Assembly: GCA_028877195.1 (NCBI GenBank)
Contig: JAPPIL010000143.1
Coordinates: 1-7,159, forward strand
DNA: 7,159 bases
DNA from: Pseudomonadota bacterium
GTDB lineage: Bacteria; Bdellovibrionota_B; Oligoflexia; Oligoflexales; JAPPIL01
Reading direction: 5' to 3'
Shown here one piece after another: positions 4,364-7,159 of the stretch; positions within the stretch are counted from its first letter, which is position 1; each line of letters opens with the position of its first letter. The notes below the pieces were generated by a model, which was not told where the DNA came from, did not search any database, and saw only the letters and a list, made by a program, of their open reading frames with translations. The position numbers and the translations under genes are program-made.

Positions 4364-6955
4364 ATGAAAAAAAGACTACAACTTCACAACCAAGAGTATC
4401 GTTATCTCGCATTGCGAGAGTTGGGTGATGCTTGGCAACTGGACATCAAGGCACTCCCCTACTCGCTGCTGATACTGTTGGAAAATATCGCACGCCACAA
4501 ACACGACTGTCGCCAAGCGTTTCAAACTTGGCAACGCAACAAGTCAGCACCAGCAGAAGTATTCTTTCAACCAACGCGTGTGTTGATGCAGGATTTTACT
4601 GGCGTGCCTGCTATCGCTGATTTAGCGGCGATGCGTGCTAAACTTGCCGAAACGGGGGAAGCAGCAAAAGTTAACCCGTTATCACCTGTAGATTTGGTCA
4701 TTGACCACTCGGTAAGCGTTGACCACTTTGGTTCTAACGATGCTTTTGAACGCAACATGGCACTGGAGTTTAAGCGCAACGACGAGCGCTATAAATTTTT
4801 AAAGTGGGCACAAGCAAGCTTTGCTAACCTGCGCGTCGTGCCGCCAGGCACAGGCATTTGCCATCAGGTCAACCTTGAATACCTTGCTCAAGTCGTTTGG
4901 CACGACCAAAGCAATCTGCTTTTCCCAGATACGGTGGTTGGCACGGACAGTCATACGACCATGATTAATGCTTTAGGCGTGCTTGGTTGGGGAGTTGGTG
5001 GCATTGAGGCGGAGGCCGCGATGCTGCAGCAGCCGATTTCAATGATGTTGCCTGATGTCTGCGGCGTAGAATTGCGCGGTAAATTGCCCGAAGGCGCAAC
5101 CGCTACGGACTTGGTGCTTAAAATCGTCAATGTCTTGCGTGCACATGGAGTTGTCGGCAAGTTCGTTGAATTTTTTGGCGACGGGCTTGATGAATTGACC
5201 CTGGCGGAACGAGCAACGATTGCCAACATGTCGCCAGAGTATGGTGCGACCTGCGGTTTTTTTCCAGTTGATGATGAAACACTAGCATATCTAAAACTCA
5301 CAGGTCGTAGTGCTGAACAGTTGGAAACAGTAGAAGCCTACTGTAAAGCACAATGCCTGTGGCGTGGCGACCATCAACCTGAATTTACCGACACCCTGAC
5401 GGTTGATTTGACAACAATTGCTCCTGCTATAGCTGGCCCCAAACGCCCGCAGGATATGATAACTCTGCGGTCAGTGCCGCAAGCTTTTGCTAAATCTTTT
5501 CCATCGCAAGCCCCCTCAACACCAGCCCCTTCACAACAGCAGCCTGCTATATCTAACGGGGCAGTAGTTATCTGTGCGATTACCAGCTGCACTAACACCT
5601 CAAATCCTAATGTCATGATTAGTGCGGGACTGCTAGCACAGAAAGCCGTTGCCAAAGGTCTCACCACGAAACGCTGGGTGAAGACATCGCTTGCGCCTGG
5701 CTCACAGGTTGTTTCTTCTTATCTTGAAGAGTCGGGTTTACAGACTGCTTTAGATAAGCTTGGTTTTCAAAATGTCGGACATGGTTGCACTACTTGTATC
5801 GGCAATTCAGGAGCACTTGCTGATGAGATTAGCAAAGCCATTACCGCCGATGATTTAGTCGTGTGCTCGGTGTTATCTGGCAATCGCAACTTTGAGGGGC
5901 GAATTAACCAAGAGGTGCGTGCCAACTTCCTTGCTTCCCCGCCGCTAGTGGTAGCATACGCACTGGCAGGTCGGATAGATATTGATTTGACCAGCGAACC
6001 TCTCAGCACAGATAATCAAGGCAACGCTGTTTACCTGCGCGATCTTTGGCCGCACAAGGAAGAAGTGGCAAGCATTATCAAAGCATGCGTCAAACCGCAG
6101 ATGTTCAAGGCACGCTACGCTGATGTGTTTCGTGGCCCTGATGCTTGGCAACGAATCCAAACTACTAATAACGAGCTGTATGATTGGCAAGATAATAGCA
6201 CTTATATTCGTAAACCGCCGTTCTTTGAGTTGGCTGCCCCTAAAACTAGCAAGGCATTAGCCATCAACGCTGCGAGGCTACTGCTGAAGCTTGGCGACAG
6301 CATTACCACTGACCATATATCGCCAGCTGGGGCAATTAAAAGCAATAGCCCCGCGGGAGATTACCTGCGCAGTTGTAATGTGCCCGTAGCAGAATTTAAC
6401 TCCTACGGGGCGCGGCGCGGCAACCACGAAGTTATGATTAGAGGGACGTTTGCTAACATTCGGATCAAAAATTTGTTGCTTGATAATGTTGAAGGTGGCT
6501 TTACTCGTTTTCTGCCCACAGGCGAGCAGATGAGTGTTTACGAGGCTGCGAAACGCTATCAAGCCGAGCAGATTCCGTTACTGGTTCTTGCTGGCAAGAA
6601 CTATGGCAGTGGCTCGTCGCGTGATTGGGCGGCTAAAGGCACGCTATTATTGGGAGTGAAGGCGGTTATCTGTGAGTCTATTGAACGCATCCATCGTTCT
6701 AACCTAATTGGCATGGGGGTGCTACCGCTGGAAGACCACACAGGGGCACTTGCTAAGTGTCAAGGCGATGAACTGTTCAACCTCCAAGCCGATGAACTAA
6801 CACCAAACTGCGAGGTCGCCTGCACTTATACTAATGCTGACAATCGCACAACGACTGTAATGTTGCGCAGTCGGATAGATACCGATAATGAATTGGCTTA
6901 CTTTTTGCGCGGCGGTATCTTGCCACATGTCGCCCAAAGTATGAGAGAGGTGTAG
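4364..6955 (+). CDS. acnA: Aconitate hydratase A (aconitase)
   Basis: This cytoplasmic TCA-cycle enzyme isomerises citrate to isocitrate through cis-aconitate using a [4Fe-4S] cluster. The 863-aa product is complete. Cluster ligands are Cys409 (T-S-C-T-N-T-S) and Cys475 and Cys478 (H-G-C-T-T-C-I-G-N). Active-site blocks are I-D-H-S-V (113-117), G-T-D-S-H-T-T (193-199), G-D-S-I-T-T-D-H-I-S-P-A-G (644-656), R-R-G-N-H-E-V (684-690) and Y-G-S-G-S-S-R-D-W-A (747-756), where Ser751 and Arg753 match the catalytic Ser and Arg of mitochondrial aconitase. The N-terminal F-T-G-V-P-A block and the V-N-P-L-S-P-V-D-L-V-I-D segment are AcnA/IRP type, which argues against the 2-methylcitrate dehydratase AcnD of similar length. 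It is about 28 residues shorter than E. coli AcnA. The shortfall lies partly just before the first cluster Cys, where a Ser/Pro/Gln linker (379-395) replaces the usual segment. It probably shares a transcript with rpmG. Confidence 0.96.
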   Translation: MKKRLQLHNQEYRYLALRELGDAWQLDIKALPYSLLILLENIARHKHDCRQAFQTWQRNKSAPAEVFFQPTRVLMQDFTGVPAIADLAAMRAKLAETGEAAKVNPLSPVDLVIDHSVSVDHFGSNDAFERNMALEFKRNDERYKFLKWAQASFANLRVVPPGTGICHQVNLEYLAQVVWHDQSNLLFPDTVVGTDSHTTMINALGVLGWGVGGIEAEAAMLQQPISMMLPDVCGVELRGKLPEGATATDLVLKIVNVLRAHGVVGKFVEFFGDGLDELTLAERATIANMSPEYGATCGFFPVDDETLAYLKLTGRSAEQLETVEAYCKAQCLWRGDHQPEFTDTLTVDLTTIAPAIAGPKRPQDMITLRSVPQAFAKSFPSQAPSTPAPSQQQPAISNGAVVICAITSCTNTSNPNVMISAGLLAQKAVAKGLTTKRWVKTSLAPGSQVVSSYLEESGLQTALDKLGFQNVGHGCTTCIGNSGALADEISKAITADDLVVCSVLSGNRNFEGRINQEVRANFLASPPLVVAYALAGRIDIDLTSEPLSTDNQGNAVYLRDLWPHKEEVASIIKACVKPQMFKARYADVFRGPDAWQRIQTTNNELYDWQDNSTYIRKPPFFELAAPKTSKALAINAARLLLKLGDSITTDHISPAGAIKSNSPAGDYLRSCNVPVAEFNSYGARRGNHEVMIRGTFANIRIKNLLLDNVEGGFTRFLPTGEQMSVYEAAKRYQAEQIPLLVLAGKNYGSGSSRDWAAKGTLLLGVKAVICESIERIHRSNLIGMGVLPLEDHTGALAKCQGDELFNLQADELTPNCEVACTYTNADNRTTTVMLRSRIDTDNELAYFLRGGILPHVAQSMREV

Positions 6956-7003
6956 CTAGGGTTTATAGCGTGTTTAGCAAGCGGTATAGGAGGGGGTGCA
7001 CGG

Positions 7004-7044
7004 GGCTTTGTTGCATAAGTAACATCTCTCCTTTTATTATGCGA
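7004..7044. mobile_element. Second copy of the MITE-family end (partial or running out of the window)
   Basis: The sequence begins GGCTTTGTTGCATAA and matches the reverse complement of the right end of the first MITE (1625-1584) at 39 of 42 aligned positions: two substitutions and one gap. After 7044 it departs from that strand but still resembles the other arm of the MITE centre (ATACGAGAGGCG compared with ATGCGAGGAGGCG). No matching right terminal repeat and no second copy of the flanking nonamer GGTGCACGG (6995-7003) occurs before the window ends. It is therefore either a decayed copy or the end of a longer element, possibly the parent IS. Confidence 0.75.
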
Positions 7045-7090
7045 GGAGGCGTTAGTCGCTCTACGAGCAACAGACTCTGCGCTCATTCGG

Positions 7091-7114
7091 AAAGACCAAG
7101 CAAGCTTGGTCTTT
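7091..7114. other. Perfect 10-bp hairpin downstream of acnA
   Basis: AAAGACCAAG (7091-7100) and CTTGGTCTTT (7105-7114) are exact reverse complements with loop CAAG. A short T run closes the stem, but no long U tract follows, so it is at best a weak intrinsic terminator for the rpmG-acnA message. It may equally belong to the MITE-related sequence. The rest of 6956-7159 holds no gene that I can support. Confidence 0.55.
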
Positions 7115-7159
7115 GCCTCATTTCACTTGAGTTCCCCCTCTCGTGCTCTCCCCCTCTTG

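Larger units (their letters stand above)
6990..7156. repeat. Possible imperfect inverted repeat bracketing the downstream MITE-end sequence
   Basis: GAGGGGG-T-GCAC (6990-7001) is complementary to GTGC-TCT-CCCCCTC (7143-7156), giving 11 paired bases around a small internal loop. This echoes the split hairpin around the first MITE. It could be a chance match in G- and C-rich flanks. Confidence 0.35.

Noticed and set aside
4951..5301. Long antisense frames within acnA and other genes
   Set aside because: They lie wholly inside strongly conserved genes on the other strand and lack recognisable domains or ribosome binding sites.
4364..6955. AcnD (2-methylcitrate dehydratase) because of the length near 865 aa
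   Set aside because: N-terminal and active-site blocks follow the AcnA/IRP pattern, and no prpB, prpC or prpF neighbours are present.
6977..6985. GCAAGCGGT, close to a Pasteurellaceae DNA uptake sequence
   Set aside because: A single near match; a competent Pasteurellaceae genome would show repeated exact copies at this window size.
7039..7159. + strand frame starting at ATG 7039 and open to the window end, as a possible transposase N-terminus
   Set aside because: No ribosome binding site, low-complexity Ser/Pro/Cys-rich composition, and no resemblance to an IS5-family transposase start.

Overview
The window holds a mid-GC bacterial chromosome segment, most consistent with a gammaproteobacterium or close relative. 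This rests on a proteobacterial-type AcnA, a zinc-free L33 that aligns end to end with the E. coli type, a SurE, and two predicted lipoproteins with Sec/Lsp signals. I cannot name the genus from the sequence.

Layout, left to right. (1) A predicted small lipoprotein or membrane-anchored protein on the + strand, whose frame stays open to the left window edge, overlaps surE through a GTGA start/stop junction. (2) surE converges on a second predicted lipoprotein on the - strand. The gap between them holds a 92-bp element with 15-bp terminal inverted repeats (GGCTTTGTTGCATAA) and a perfect 9-bp target duplication. It has the hallmarks of a MITE mobilised by an IS5-family (IS903-group) transposase. 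Removing the element rebuilds a hairpin whose loop is exactly the insertion point. (3) Upstream of that lipoprotein on the - strand lies a polytopic membrane protein with a GT-C-like DGYYH loop, probably a lipid-linked-sugar glycosyltransferase of unknown specificity. (4) Its 5' end collides head to head with rpmG: the two ATGs share the tetramer CATG. Four 12-bp tandem repeats lie just inside the membrane gene and also form part of the probable rpmG leader. (5) rpmG is followed after 61 bp by a complete aconitase gene, acnA, probably in the same transcript. (6) Downstream of acnA, a second copy of one end of the MITE family begins, followed by a 10-bp perfect hairpin and CT-rich sequence running to the window edge.

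The genes are mostly housekeeping (nucleotide phosphatase, ribosomal protein, TCA-cycle enzyme) mixed with envelope proteins of unknown role. I see no defence system, phage or plasmid module. The unusual content is in the non-coding parts: the MITE family and its hairpin target, and the overlapping divergent starts with an in-frame tandem repeat.
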